From Moniliella sp. 'wahieum' (Eukaryota; Basidiomycota; Moniliellomycetes; Moniliellales; Moniliellaceae), in the NCBI GenBank assembly GCA_003971905.1, contig RSEE01000040.1, forward strand, positions 496,001 to 560,000: 64,000 bases of DNA, written 5' to 3'. Numbering within the stretch: the first letter of the stretch is position 1; every line of letters begins with the position of its first letter. Positions 1 through 12,888 of the stretch are shown here, in pieces. The translations under genes and the position numbers were made by a program. The notes below the pieces were generated by a model, which made no database searches, was not told where the DNA came from, and worked only from the letters and a program-made list of their open reading frames with translations.

Positions 1-304
1 GGAGGGGTGACCAGCCGAGTTGGTGGTGCGGAAATGGATCTGGTAAGATTGCCCACATCGACAAGACCAGTCATGGCAGGCTTGATTTCGCGCATCTCAA
101 TGATGTCACCAGGCTTGTAGTGGCTCAAGTTGTGAGGAGCCCGGTAGAAAGGATCCTGGAGAGGAGGAGGGAAGTCCCGAGCGAACACCTGGTGCCGGTT
201 AGCCCGAGACAACCCACGACGGTTCGAGGCGGCGTCGACACCGTTGGTGAGAGCCGCCAAGATCGTGGCCACCCCCACAACGGAGAGGAGAAGGTAAACT
301 TCAT
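1..304 (-). CDS. Secretory lipase (CALA-like, LIP family), N-terminal part
   Basis: This is the first part of a secreted triacylglycerol lipase of the fungal secretory lipase family (relatives of Candida antarctica lipase A). The gene runs off the left edge, so the catalytic serine region is not visible. What shows the family is the stretch DPFYRAPHNLSHYKPGDII followed by a MREIKP motif, which matches the start of the mature domain in this family. The N-terminus is a plausible signal peptide (MKFTF, then a hydrophobic VATILAALTNGVDA). The ATG at 304 and the mature domain are in different frames; the switch falls at a C run at 272-276 (plus strand), so one base is probably missing there. Family assignment is good; activity cannot be judged. 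Confidence 0.75.
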
Positions 305-2171
305 GTTGAGAGAAAGAGCGTGGGTGTAGCGAGGGAAAGAGGGTGAATGGAGGGTGGTGGGGGTGGGTGAGAGGAGGGAAGAGGAGGGAGGGGGGAAGGA
401 GGAAGTGTTCGTGGGTGAAATCAAAATGGTCGGGGTTTGTGTGCCAGTCATATTTATCTGTATCCGGAAATCACAATACAAACCCTCTGTCGAGGTACGG
501 AGTAATAGGCACAAATATGGGTGGATTGTGTACAAGAGGAACACGGAAGGTGGGATGCCCCACATTCTTGATTCGCTGGAAGCTCTGGCCCTATGAATCG
601 ATCGCTTTCCCCCATCATACATCACCGGTCGGCATGTGATCAGGCTGCACGGGGAGTGTGTCCATGGTGTGCTTATAGTCGCCAAAGATCGGCACCACTA
701 AGTACTAATACCACTGTGGCTGTGCCAAACTGCTGAACTGTGAGTACTCAGACTGCGTGCTGAGTAGTACGGAACGTCACATATGCGTACCTGCCTTCCT
801 CCCAGCGCTCTGCAGGCCAATCTTCAAGCTTCCAGTTTCAGAGCTTCATCTAGGATCATCGATTGTTATACGTGGTGGGGCCCAGAGCTCTCCTTGGGGG
901 ACCGGCAAGAGTTGCCTCGGTGTTCGGGTTCGATTGCTCGGCGAATAAGACGGTTGTCCCCATGATGATCTGCATATGATCGCCGAGAGCCACCACAAAA
1001 AATGCCCACAACGGTGTATCTGCGGTTTCGGGAGCCCAGCGTCGCTTTTGAGAGAAACCCCATATGGTTCCGTGTGACACGAAGCTTTCAGAACTTGTAC
1101 CGCACTGCAGAGCTCGCATTTGCCCCCACCCGACGGATAGATTGAAGCGGACAGGGAATAGGCCAGCTATGGCATGCAAATGTGGGTAAAGCGTTGACAT
1201 AGTACACGCTGCCGCCACCTTGTCTCTGCGGATGCCTGATCCGGGAAATTGGTTGTTGCGTATAACAAGCAGTAGACGGTGTCCACAACAGCTGGTATTA
1301 CGCTTTCAGCTTTCGGCACCATGGCATCGGGCAGAATAGCATAGCCTAGCCTAGCATCGAATAGCATAGGATGCCATAGGATAGCAATGGATACCATAGC
1401 ATAGCATAGAATAGCAGGGGATGTCTAAGGTGCGGCATGGGATACTATTGCACAGCATCGCTTGCGTGATATGACCGGTAAGCGTAAGCGCAAGCGAAAC
1501 CCCACAAAGACTCAAACACCAAGGGAAGAAAAGGCACTATCGACGATCCCCAGGCGTACACACTGAAGTATAGGCTCAACCACTTCGTGAGCACTGAGTA
1601 CGGAGCGCTAATAAGCGGAAGCGCAGATTTCCCTAATAAGCGAAGCAAGTATTAAGTGCAGACTGATGTGTGGGTTCTCTAAGCAAACGAACCAGAGCTG
1701 TACAAGTAGCTTTGAGTTTGAGCGCCTAGCGCCTCGCACCTATCGTATTGTGTCACCATAATGTCAACTCGCCAAGCGCGCCCGAGGGTGTGTGTACTAG
1801 ATCATTAACTAGCTTAACTAGATTAGATCGTCTTCGCCCACAGCATCGTCGCGGCGTGAGCGTGACGTGGGACTGTCGGGCGTGGCCCGAGACCGCGGGT
1901 GGCCTCGTCTGATTGCCCCGCATTTTGCGCGTGACGCGCAAAAGCGCAATTCAGCACCAGCCCACAGTCGACGTGCGTTGGCATGGACCTGTGGTGCCCC
2001 ATCGACCTCGAGCCCGAACGACCTGAATCAGTTAATGACATCCGAGAGGTCTGGAATCCAAAACTTTTCAACCGGCCAATTGCGGTTTGTGGGGAAGGTG
2101 GTTAACTGAGCGCTCACGCGATCACCGGTCACCCGGCTGTGCCTCAGGCCCTCAGGTGCGTCTTAGCTACG

Positions 2172-2191
2172 CATCATGCATCATGCATCAT
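2172..2191. repeat. ATGCATC heptamer array
   Basis: About three copies of a 7-bp unit made of the palindrome ATGCAT plus C. The same unit recurs at 4233-4250, 42730-42750 and 62961-62994, the last as the reverse-complement word GATGCAT. Confidence 0.85.
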
Positions 2192-2602
2192 AGATGCAAC
2201 CGGTGTGTGTGACGGGCGGCACGCATGCGACATGTGACAGGTATGTGAGGCCAAGGTCGGCGCTTTACTAGGAACGGGATGTGGCCAGTAGCACTAGGTA
2301 ACAGTACTCCGTTTCTAGGGACGCCAGGTACGTGTATCCTGAGACATACGGAGTACTCATTTGAGATTCGGGACAAGTCTCTGCGACAAGCACATGCACT
2401 GCTCTGAACACATTGATCTGGTGGGTGACCAGTGACATATTTGTGTTCTGAGAGTATGTGACACCGCGCTGTGAAATGTGACACCCAGCTGTGAGGTATG
2501 GGGTGTGTGGGGACGAAGCCAATGAAAGGGCGATGGTCGATGAGATCCAGGGTCGATAAGGCCGGTAATCGATACTCGACAATCGACAACGGACAATCGT
2601 CC

Positions 2603-2664
2603 AACGACGTTCAACGTTCAACGTACGCGTTCAACGTTTTGCGCACTGTGAACGTTGAACGTTG
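2603..2664. repeat. AACGTTC / AACGTTG heptamer cluster
   Basis: Several copies of AACGTT plus one base, first as AACGTTC and then as AACGTTG, interrupted by an ACGCGT core. Related degenerate copies lie at 3670-3760. The unit is again a six-base palindrome plus one base. Confidence 0.75.
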
Positions 2665-3284
2665 CATGAGAAAAGTCGTCAAGATACACACAAGATGCAC
2701 CTGCATCCAAAGGGGGTGTAGTTCCACGCTTTAGTGGCATCGGTAATAGTCCAGTTCCCTTCAGTGCATACCTTTCTATTGTCCCTCATGCAGTCTCCAG
2801 CCTCTGCAGTAGCTCATGTGTAAAGCAATCAATGTTCATCGTGTTCAACTACCATCTGGAATTGTGAATTCCAACAGGTTATTGAGCCGGATTCTTCCTC
2901 TTGAGCGCCTGCGCATGCCTGCGACAAGATCAACAACAGGAACAACGCAATACCCCGATGACATTGTTTGGCGGATTTCGCTCCCATTTCCAATTCGTTC
3001 GAAGCGCCTCGCTCTCCTCTTCTTCTTCTCCCCTTCGCACAGTGTCCTCTGCTCTTGCTTCTTCCGTACCAACGATTGATACATTCATTACCATTGGCCT
3101 ATTAGTTTCGCCTTAGCACCTACTGTGACACCCGTAGGATGGCTAGTAGTTACTTGGTATACTTGCCGTGGGTATCTCCGACCAAATCTATTTCTCAAGC
3201 GCATATGTCAATGCACCACGCGCCACTACATATCATCGCAATCATCGATTGACCACTTTTCTGAGATCTCATTGCAATGAGATT

Positions 3285-3316
3285 AGATCGATGATCTCGA
3301 TGATCTCGATGATCGC
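3285..3316. repeat. Nine-base CGATGATCT tandem repeat
   Basis: About three tandem copies of a 9-bp unit built from GATC and CGAT words. It has period 9, unlike the 7-bp arrays, but contains the same kind of palindromic cores. Confidence 0.8.
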
Positions 3317-4232
3317 GCTGACAAGTTCTACTCCTATAAATTTACTTCCCGTTGTGATAAACAAGCGCCAAGCTCCAGATCGCTTGGAAGGGAAACGACT
3401 TTCCGTATATGATTCCCCGCCGGCGCATGCCAATGTGGCAAAACTTCCGAACCAAGGAGCTGTATGTGATGCGTGACGGGGTTCCACGGCACATGTGATG
3501 AATCATGCATTGGGCTATTGCCCCATGCGACATGCATGTGACACGTGATCGCGTGCGCGCGACCCCGGGACAGGAACTGGTATATTGTAACGGAGAACGT
3601 CGTGAAGTTGTGAACGACTGAGGTACTGAGAGGCGCAATTAGTAGTTAGTGCCCAGCACTGGACGCTGAACACGTCGACGCGCTGACGTTGAAGCACTGA
3701 ACGTAACGCTGAACTTCAGCGTTGAACGTGTTGAATGTAGTGGACATTGAACGCTCATTGAAGCTTGAAGGTTGAATATTGAATCCCTCACGTTCATCCG
3801 TTTCCGTATAGCCATCGATGGATTGATTATGCGATGAGTTCCGAGCCGGTAGTGGCCTTCAGCGGTTAGCGTCTCCAGCGCCACCCAAAGGATCAGTACT
3901 CAAAGTTTCAACTGAGGATGGCGACGCCAATGATGAGGTCTAACGCGTCCGCCACAGGAAAAAACGATGGATGAAACGCGGTTATATCTTCTTTTTCACA
4001 TCAGGCTGTGATCAATCTAATGGTCATCGCATTGAAGCTGAGCGCGCTGAGCGCGCTGAGCCTCAGCCGTTGACAGATTGAGTAGAAAGATCGACATGTG
4101 CCACTGAGCTCAGTCGGTCCGGCCGGTCATCGATCATCGGTCACCTGCAATTGGGCTGGAAATCGACAGAGGAAAAGCGATGAGGTGCTGTTAAGCGTCG
4201 AGGGAAACCCGATTGACATATTCGATGTGGGG

Positions 4233-4250
4233 CATCATGCATCATGCATC
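4233..4250. repeat. ATGCATC heptamer array
   Basis: Two and a half copies of the ATGCATC unit, identical in word to the copies at 2172-2191. Confidence 0.8.
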
Positions 4251-4834
4251 GTACACGCGCGTACACAGGATCCGCTCACCCATCCTCGAGTCGAAACTCA
4301 CCGGTGAGGCTCATCGCTCACCCATGCCGGACCCTGCGGCAACCCCGCATGAGGCATGCTCCAGTACTAAGGATTGGGCCCCATTACCGCCGCGATAACA
4401 CACTCTTCACGTTGCCTATGCCAAGTCCGACACCCACAGCACTTGGCACTTGGCGGTCGCCGAGGGTTCGTAGTCCTAGTCAGAATCGGCCGCAGTACCA
4501 GTCGAGATCTGAGACTAGAGATGCTCTCGTCACATAATATGAAATGGCATCCTGTTCGGTGTGCGTATCCACCCCAATGTTGCCTTTCGTGTGTGGTTCC
4601 TGCTAGACCTGACTAAGACCAGCGATTTCCCAGGAACGATGACAAAAAAATCAACGATGGCAAATGCTGGGTTCTACACGTTACAACGTTACAATACTAC
4701 CCATGCTATTACTTGGGTTACTGGAGCGTTTTGCCCGACTCATAACCACCACCATCTCACAACAGCTCGACACATACCTTCACCGCATCGTTTGAGCCTG
4801 TTGTTCGTATCGGGTGGGGGACTCCAACACAACC

Positions 4835-7800
4835 ATGAGCGACCCGGAGAACCGGAAGTACTACAACAGCGATTTCAGCGGCCTCACCACCAATGCGTAC
4901 ATCCTCGCCGCAGGCGGCACCCTCTGCATCGTCTTTTACGAGTTTGCAAGGCATGTTCGTCGCCTTCCGCGCTCCCGCCTCGCCTGGGGTTCCTCACCGC
5001 CACGAAGAAAATCCGCGTCGGGGTTGGGAAAGCAAGAGGGAACGGCCGACGATGTGGGGGTGAGGTGGGACGCTATTGCAGGCGAGACAGTCTACGCCTC
5101 GCGCCCAGATACCACCCCCGAAGAATGGGAGATGGCACACCTCTACACGCCTCGCGAGTTTCACCCTGTTACCCCATCACCGCCATTAACGCGATGGCCT
5201 GTGCTATGGGCGTGGCGGGCACTGATGCTAAAGGACTCGTGGTACACGAAGCACGTTGGACTGGATGCGGTCATTTACGTGCGCTTCCTACGGGCGGCAG
5301 TGTGGTGGATGGTGGTGCAGCTGCTGACGACCACGCCAGCATTGCTCGCTCTGCACTTCCGCTTCAGTTCATGCAGCTCGCGCTCCAACATGGCCTGCGC
5401 AAGCTTGGCATACTTTGTGACCAGCCCAGCGGATTCGACCCAGTGCTCGTCCTTGGGCAACATCAAGTGCCCGCGAGTCAATAACATGGCGGGCCGGCGG
5501 TGGCTGTGGGTGCACCTGGTAGCCATGTATTGGCTCACGCTTACTTGGTTCGCTGCCCTCGCTTGGGTTGCCCACGGCTTCATCAAGATCCGCCGCGACC
5601 TCATCCTCGCCACACGCACCCGCACCATCTACCCGCGCAAGTCGCGCCCATCCACCCCTGACCATACCGTCATTCCCATTGATCCCCAACTCCAGCCCCA
5701 TCCCCATTCCCCGCTATCACCCAACATCCACGCCCCTCACCACTTGGACGGCTTGCACAACGTTATCGACTGCCTCACTGGTCGTGCTTCCGACGGTGCC
5801 CACCCCTTTTTCTCGACCGATGCGGCAGAAAAGGACCCGGCACTGGCGGGATGGCGCCAACGCACGTTGATGCTCACCAACCTGCCTAAGCGGCTGCGGA
5901 ATCCCACCGCTTTAGCATCGGCGCTTGAGCAGCACCTTGGCCTGGGAGGCAGCCCTGCTGGCAGAGCCACCGCAACCATGGGCCCAAGCTCCAGCATACC
6001 CACAGGTTTGGGCTCAAGCACCAAAAGCGCCCCCTCAACCACCAACAAGAGCAAGCGCAAGCGCAAGTGCAAGCACAGGCACATGCGCCAGCACAGGCAC
6101 ATGCACAAGTACACGTATGAGTGCAAGTATAAGTGCAAGCACATCTGCCACTCTCCTCTCCGCACCCTCTTCCTTCCTTCCTTCCCCCATCCAGCACGTC
6201 GAATTAGTGCGCAAGATGTCCGGTCTGAGCAGCTTGGTGGAGCGGCGCGACGCAACTTTGGCCAAGCTTGAGATTGCCCACCTTGAGCTGGCACGGAACG
6301 TGTTAGCCGCATTGGGCCACAATGAAAAGGATGGGGTACGTCGTGGCGAAGCCACCGGAGGATACGGCCCTCGCGCAGCGTCTCTCCCGCTTCATCAAGC
6401 TACCCCAGCCCATGCGTGGCTCCTCTTCGGCGCCCACAGATGGTGAATCCGAGGCTCGCAGCGGCCTAATTTTTGGCCTGAGCTCTTCAACGTACCGCGT
6501 GCCTGCCTGCTTGATCGGTATCAGCCCATGACTCGCATTAGTTCAGGGCCCTACAAAGGAGAGACGGTGCCAACGATCGATCTGCTGCTCACCAAGCTCA
6601 ATCTTTTGACAGCTTTGGTGGATGCGGCTCGGCAGCTTCCCGAGTCGGATTGGAGCCCGACCCCGGTTGCGTTTGTTACCTTCCGCGACCCGCGGCAGGC
6701 CCGCCTGGTTTGGCGCGAGTTGAGCGACCAGTTGATGCCTGCGGTCCATCTCGCTCCGGAACGCAGGGATCTGATGTGGGACCGACTGATGCAGACCACG
6801 TTTGCTAGTCGCGTGGTACGTGAGCCGTGGAGCCGGGGGGTTGGCTTCTTTGGGCGTTTACGGTGTTCTGGATGATTCCGACCCAAGCGGCGGCTTCCGT
6901 GTTGGCCAACATTGGAGGGATTTCCCGAGTCTCGGGACGAGGGTTGCATGTCTTGGAGAACCACAGCCACTGGATTCGGTTCGTGTCGGGCACCTTGCCA
7001 ACGCTGTTGGTGTCGGGCATCATGCTCCTGGTTCCCGAGTTTATCTTCCAAGTCAACCTGCGCGCCCATCGGTTCCTGACTCGAACCGAGTTATACGACC
7101 AGTGCCTGTGCCGGTACTGGAAGTTTGTCGTCTGCAACACCGTCATCCTGTTTTCGGTGGGGTCAACCACATTGCAGACCATCTTGGTCCGAGTCGGGAG
7201 CCATCACCAAGGCTCGATTTTGACCTCCATTGCATTTGCCTTTCCTTCGGCCGCGCCCTTCTTTTGCTCCTATCTTATCTCAACATTGTCACTCAGACCG
7301 GAGCCGAGTTGATTCAGGCCGTGATTGGTTTGATCCAAGCCGTGCAAGCCATGGGTTCGCGCTCGCCGCGCGATCGTGCGTTCAAGGTTCTCCCCCGCAA
7401 GTTTGGCCATGCGATCTGGATGCCGCTCCACCTCACAGCCTTGACCATCGTTTTCGTCTTTGCCATCTTCAACCCGCTTGTGGTTTGCTTTGCCGTGGTT
7501 TACCTTTGGATGGCACTGTACGTAGCTTCCCTTTCCCTTCATCATATACCAAGCAGCTACTGATCCCTCTGACTTGCTGCAGGATTGTGTTCAAGAAAGA
7601 TCTGGCGTACGTCTACGTCTCGCGCTTTCATGAGAACCAAGGAGAGATTTACTTTAAACGGATGCTCCGCTTCTCGCTCGATGCTCTGGTTGTCGCCCAC
7701 GTTGTGCTGACCATCTTCTTCGCGGTAACCAAGGTCAAGGCAGTGTACATTGCTCTCACCATCCTTCTCATCCCGCTCACCGTGCTTGCCAAACTGGTCG

Positions 7801-10312
7801 GCACGCGGTTCTGGCTGTCCCAAGTCCGCGCATTGGATGACGACGAGGCCAACGCGGTGTGCGGGGTCAACGAGACCCCTTCCTGGCTTCGTCTCCGCGC
7901 CGAGTACGCCCATGCCGGGGTGGGCAACGACGTTCCCCTTCACCTTGCTGCCCACCTTGGCAAGGAGTCCCACCCCTACCATCCGCGACCGGTCATCTCC
8001 GGGCCCCTGCGCCATTTCCCCCCTCCCTCGCCCAATCCAGGGGCCCCACAGGATGCTCGCGCCCGCGGTCGGTACCCGGTGCGGTTGCCTGCCCCGGTCG
8101 AGTCGGACAGCGTGTGGTGGGGTCGGCTTCACTGGCTTTTGGACCGGTTCTGTGCAGATGGAAACGACATGCCAGGCTGGGTATCGCTCCTGTACTCGAA
8201 CGCGCGTCGGTCTCGGCTAGAGCAGCTCGACATCAAGTTGGATACCAGAGCACCGGCGGTGCTGCAAACTTGGATCGCCACCTGGAACGCCGCATGGGCG
8301 TTTGTCCAGTCCAAAACTAAGAAGGCCAAGAAAGATTCCGAGCGCCTGGCTGCGGCCGGGGCACACTCTGCCTCGGCCCACGCCAAGCGGAAGGACCGCA
8401 AAGCCCAACGATCGTCCTGGGTCACCATCGATGACGGGTACAGCGTCCTAGGCTTCAATTCGCCATTTCCTTCACATCCTTTCTCCCGCCCTCCCCTTCC
8501 GTCTCATCCCAGCAGGATGTGGAGTCTGGCGGTGCAGTGGACACCAATCCACTGGGTATCACGTTATCTGCTTTGCCTTCTCGAGACCGAGGAACAGGGG
8601 CGTTGCCTGCTCTCCCAGAGGCTTACAACAGTACCGACAACCTTCCTGAGGCACCACCGCTGGCGCACGCTCCTTCTTTTAGTTCTTCGATTGGAAGAGA
8701 TAAGGAGAAAGGGTCCACGTGGCTGTCCCGTCGCGGATTCTCAACCAAAGACTTTTTCTGGACGGGCCAGGACGCGCACCTGCTCAATTCCGGGAGCAAG
8801 TTTGATTCTTCCTTCGATTCTCCCTTTTTGTCGGAACGATCGCTGCCGTCTGGGCAGGAATCGCCTAGTAACTTGGCTCTGATGCTACCTTCCATTCCGT
8901 ACGATCAGAACCAAAGTTATGCGCTTGACCCTCGCTTGGAGCCCGGCCTGCCTCTGCCCTTGCCACAGGACTCTGAACCCCGTCATCCTCCCTCTTCCTT
9001 TCCCTCGCATCGTACCCGTCTCTTGACTCCCCATCCAGAATGGTCTAATTCCCTTCCTCGCAACCACGACCATGAGCACAACACGATCATGGTCACGGTC
9101 ACAGCCACGGCCACGGCCACAGCCACGGTCACGGTCACGGCCACGTCTATACCCACGGAAATCTCTCCATCCCCATCTTTTCCAAGGACGTGCGCGCCCT
9201 CAGCCAGCACATCTGACGCTGATCTCCCTCGCAAGCGAGCCATTTCCGAGTCTTCAGAGGAAAGCCACAAACTTCCTTCCGGTTTACCTATTGACCGTGC
9301 GTGTGGCGATCCGTACGACGAGCGCTTCCCCCCCGTTACCTTGGCCCAGAACCTCTTTGGTCCGCCCCAGGCGCAGGGGGTGACCTCGATCCCGATCTCG
9401 CCTCTTTGCACGCTGTCAGGCGTCGAGAACAAGAACGAGAGCGAGGGCTTGGACCATGCATCCCTTCTCTCCTTGTGCAAGTGCCGACGAACGAGGAGCG
9501 GCTGTTGCCCGTGCCGTACTACGAACCCAGTCCGACGACGCCGGGCTGGGCGGATGGCAAGGCGGACGTGCCGTCGCCCAATTTCGCAAAGTGCGGATGG
9601 CTGCCGATCCAAACGCGGCTGCTGACCACCGACAGCGGAGTAGGGTGGAGAAGAAGGACGGGTTCAATCCCGATGGGTGGAGCTGGCGCGAACCGGGGCG
9701 GGGGCCGAACACGGCGCTGGCGGTACCGCACGCGCCCATCCTATGGGACGACCGCAAGGACGATCTGGCGCATTACGGCGCCCCGGCGTACGTCGCGACG
9801 CTGGATCGCCAGCTGTGGCTGCCCCGCGATCCCCGCAAGCGGCTCGACTTGGGCGATACGATCGATTGGCTCGGGCCGGCACTCGTCTCGTCTCACTTTG
9901 GGGGGGCGGGATGTTGCGCTGGCAGGGCGCGGTGCCCGGGACGGACAAAGCGTGGAACGAGGGAGACTGGGACCGGTCGGGCTGTGGGTTGCCCATGACG
10001 GGGCCCGGCGAACTTTGCTGCAGCCCTGTGTGGCCGCCTGCTCGGGGGATGCGCCGGTGGCGGGGCGCGTCGAGGGCAGGAGCCGGGCGCGTCGGGGCGG
10101 AAGCGGGTCGAGTGTGAGGCAAGGGCCGATAGGCGGGGCGGGCGGGGCCGGGGGCGGGAGCACGGGCTGCCGCTGGGCGTGCTGCTGCGGCGAGTGGTGC
10201 TGGAGGAGGAGCGCGGCGGCGGCGGGAGTTCCGCATGGCGGAGGCGGCGCGCAACATGCTGGCCAAGAAGCGCGCAGGCGCTGGACGCACTGCGAGGGAA
10301 GCGGCCCCCTAA
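4835..10312 (+). CDS. CSC1: CSC1/OSCA-type osmosensitive cation channel
   Basis: Multi-pass membrane protein of the CSC1/OSCA/TMEM63 (RSN1_7TM, DUF221) family, calcium-permeable channels opened by osmotic or mechanical stress. The ATG at 4835 (MSDPENRKYY) gives a short outer N-terminus and a first membrane segment (NAYILAAGGTLCIVFYEFA). Two more segments lie at about 5280-5360 and 5500-5590. The cytosolic domain opens with TLMLTNLPKRLR (about 5860) and closes with HVELVRKMSGLSSLVERR (about 6195), with a GCAAGC-type low-complexity insert at 6045-6145 that probably includes an intron. The 7TM core covers about 6830-7800, with an intron at 7518-7582 (GTACGT..CTGCAG). The tail carries the family's LWLPRDPRK motif near 9820 and a basic end closing with TAA at 10310-10312. 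Reading needs several frame changes (near 6350, 6840, 7280, 8460, 9600, 9950 and 10150) besides introns. The family call is firm; exact exons are not. Confidence 0.88.
9097..9152 (+). repeat. GGTCAC/GGCCAC hexamer tract inside the CSC1 tail
   Basis: About nine copies of a GGYCAC hexamer within the coding tail of the CSC1-like gene. In the long open frame it reads as alternating Val/Ala and Thr. One base over it reads as alternating His and Gly/Ser, continuing an HDHEH stretch just upstream. Confidence 0.8.
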
Positions 10313-10893
10313 CAATACTATACAAGTAGTACCTGTTGCAACGAGAAGCACCGTATATATAGCACTGGTAGATATTAGTCCCTGTGCAGCTTGCCGCGCA
10401 GAGCGGCCGTCCGTCGGCCGAGGCAGATCGCGAGCTAGCCAGCCCAGAGAGCGGGTGGGTGCGGCCAGCCACGGCCAAGAATGTGCGGGGACACGAGGCG
10501 GCTGCACATCCATTGCCCTGCGCTTTGGCCGCGCCGGGCAGCAACCGTGGCAGCTTGGTTCCACCCGACACGCGAAAAACATCAACCCAGTGGGTTATAC
10601 AGCCGACGTCGTCTACGCAGCCACAGGCCAGCACCAGCACTAGCCGAGTAAGGAGCAGCGCAGACAGACGGGCTGACATGTGGCATGCTCACAGCTGACA
10701 CACCATGCATTGCATCACCCATCGACAGCGCTCCCGCTCTGCGATTGCTCAGCGCTGATCTCAGCATCACCGGCCACATGACAGCTCACCGGTGAAATAT
10801 GCGGCTGCCGTTGGAACACGCAAACTCCATCACCGGTCATTGGTCCTCCTCGCCCCCCCTCCCTCCCCTGCTCCGCCACCGCCACTGCCGTCC
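10313..10893. other. Spacer between CSC1 and AUR1
   Basis: About 580 bases with no supported gene. It contains the CSC1 3' end, ACCGGTG/ACCGGCC words at about 10765-10800 close to the AUR1 start, and nothing else I can name. Confidence 0.5.
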
Positions 10894-12484
10894 ATGTCGT
10901 CGCCGCGCGAGGTGCTGGCGCATCTCCGCGCCACGCACCACAGCGCTGTCCTTGACCGCGTCGCGGCCGCCGATGTGCCCATCTGGGGCCGCATCGTGCT
11001 GCCCATCGCGGCCGTGCTCGCGAGTGTCCTCCTCCTCAGCACCTGCATCCCGTCTCTCCGCCGCCTCGTGTGCCATTGCAGCCGCGTGCTTCTCAACGCC
11101 AAGCATCCCCTTCGCTGGCTCGCCGGCCTCCTCTTCGGCATGTCCCCGCCCCTGGTGTGGACATTTGCATTCAAGCAGGCCCGCCGCATCCCCGACCACA
11201 TCCGCCCCCCCCATACCACCGTCTTGCCTGTGCTCGAAACCTTTCTCCTCTCGCCCCTTGGTGTCTTTCTCTCCATGGTTTCTTATCGCCCCGCTCGCAC
11301 TCCTTATCTGGATCCGCTATGCAGGCCGCAAGCCTCACCAGGCCGTATTCTACCCGACCGTCCTCATCATGTTCCCCCCCACCCTCCGCATCCTCAACGA
11401 CCTAGCCATCGGCCTCGACCCGTCGCCGTTCCAGGACGTTGCTGCCTGGATCTTTTAACGGCGTGCTTCACTTTGCCTCACCCTTTTGGCTGGCTGGTGG
11501 ATTTGGTTCTTTGGTGCACCGGTGCAGCAAACGGTTTTGGCTGGTGCCTGCTTTCTTTGTTGGTCTGCTCCTCCATATTCTCACACCGCATGCCGCCCCT
11601 TGGTTCCACGACGTCTATCCAGCCGGTACAGTTCCCGCTACTCTTTCCCTGGCAACGCGGCGGGTCGGTGCGCGTGGATGAAGTACTTTGGCACCCACTT
11701 GTACTCGGAACGGCTTCCGCCGTGGGCCCGTTTTTTGGTGCGATCCCTTCCCTCCACGCGGCCACGGCTGCATGCTGCGCGCTTTTTTGTGGCGCGCTAC
11801 GGAGGCGCGGCAGGGACTGGGTTTATGGTGGTGTACTTTGCTCTCATGTGCTGGTCTACCATGTATTTCCACCATCATTTTGCCGTGGACCTGATCGCAG
11901 GCGCTGGAATGGCCATTCTTTTTTTCTCCGTCTTTGCTCACTTTGCTCTCCGGCCCCTGGACCGTGCGCATGTCCTCGATGCGACCACGCGGGGTGGACC
12001 GGCTGTTTGGCTGGGGAGCCCCCATTCATTGGTCTAGGGGCTACACTTCCCTCTTGCCCCCTGATCACCGCGAGGGGAGCACTTGCCCCCCCTGTTTTCT
12101 TGATGTGGACGAGGAAGTGCAGCTGGTCAAGGTCTTCTCCCATTCGCAACCCCTGATCGGCCCTTGGCGTCTTGGCCGGCATTCCCATCGTCCGCGAAAC
12201 AGCCAAGGTCGGCCAACTAAGCGTCGGTCTCCTTCTCCAAGAACGAGGCAGGAGGCAAATCCCTTGTAGCGAGATGCATGGTCCATCTTCCTCCACCATC
12301 TGTCCTGCCTCCGCTGCGACCTCTGTCTCCTCCCGCCGCCTCGGGACTCAGCTCAGGCCCCTCGAAAGCACGCCCACCACGCTCTCGCACTCTGGACGCC
12401 AACCTGACTTGGACTGGAAGAAGAGGGGTGGTTGACGGCGCAGACAACCCCGGTCTTACCGGTACGAAAGCGTTCGTACAGTAG
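10894..12484 (+). CDS. AUR1: Inositol phosphorylceramide synthase catalytic subunit (Aur1)
   Basis: Golgi membrane enzyme that transfers phosphoinositol from phosphatidylinositol to ceramide; the target of aureobasidin A in fungi. It belongs to the PAP2-like superfamily. ATG at 10894 (MSSPREVLAHLR) precedes hydrophobic segments at about 10985-11060 and 11110-11180. The Aur1 core is recognisable: a YSFPGNAAG segment near 11645, GAIPSLHAATA at about 11737-11768 with the first active-site histidine, and MYFHHHFAVDLIAGAG at about 11860-11905 with the second histidine and the aspartate in HxxxD spacing. These match the His-His-Asp triad of yeast Aur1. Frame changes are needed near 11280, 11450, 11510, 11650-11700, 11820 and 12030. 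The cytosolic C-terminus is unsure: I favour the frame ending LTGTKAFVQ at 12484, but stops at 12269 or 12435 are possible. Confidence 0.85.
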
Positions 12485-12888
12485 TCATGCCTCTAGGACA
12501 CTTGTTTCCCCGTCCAGCTAGGCACCGCACCCTCCTCTCTCTTATCCTTCCTCCACCCTTCTCCCCCCTCTGGACTTTTGCATTCCTGGGCCCTCGCCAC
12601 AACCCTGTTCCCTTCAATTCCCTTCATCTCCCTGTACTTTTCTTCTTCCAATCCCTCATCTTGCCTAGGCACTCCCGGAGGACGTTTGCGTGGCGTTCTA
12701 TCATTTGCATACCTATATACTCTTCTCTTGTCCCCCCCCCCCCCCCACCCTCGGTGCGCCTCCACCGTTCGCCTTTGGATGCCTGCCCATGCTTTAATAT
12801 CGGATACCTGGCACCCTTTCGTGCCACAGATCGGAGTGCTTGAATGATGATGGTGTATACAATGATTACAATTGGGCACATCAACAGC
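12485..12888. other. Spacer between convergent AUR1 and RPN6
   Basis: About 400 pyrimidine-rich bases carrying both 3' ends. It contains a run of about 15 C residues near 12732-12746. No gene is supported. Confidence 0.6.

Larger units (their letters stand above)
305..4834. other. Gene-free region with degenerate short repeats
   Basis: I see no convincing gene here; open frames are short and match no family I know. The stretch holds degenerate repeats: an AGCATAG-like series at about 1322-1425, ATGCATC heptamers at 2172-2191 and 4233-4250, AACGTTC/AACGTTG words at 2603-2664, a CGATGATCT series at 3285-3316, and scattered GTTGAACGT words at 3670-3760. The last few hundred bases must contain the promoter of the CSC1 gene that starts at 4835. 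Confidence 0.6.

Noticed and set aside
4561-5484. A 307-residue plus-strand frame overlapping the start of CSC1
   Set aside because: The overlapping frame from 4835 shows real CSC1 membrane segments; the other frame has no conserved segment and is a shadow.
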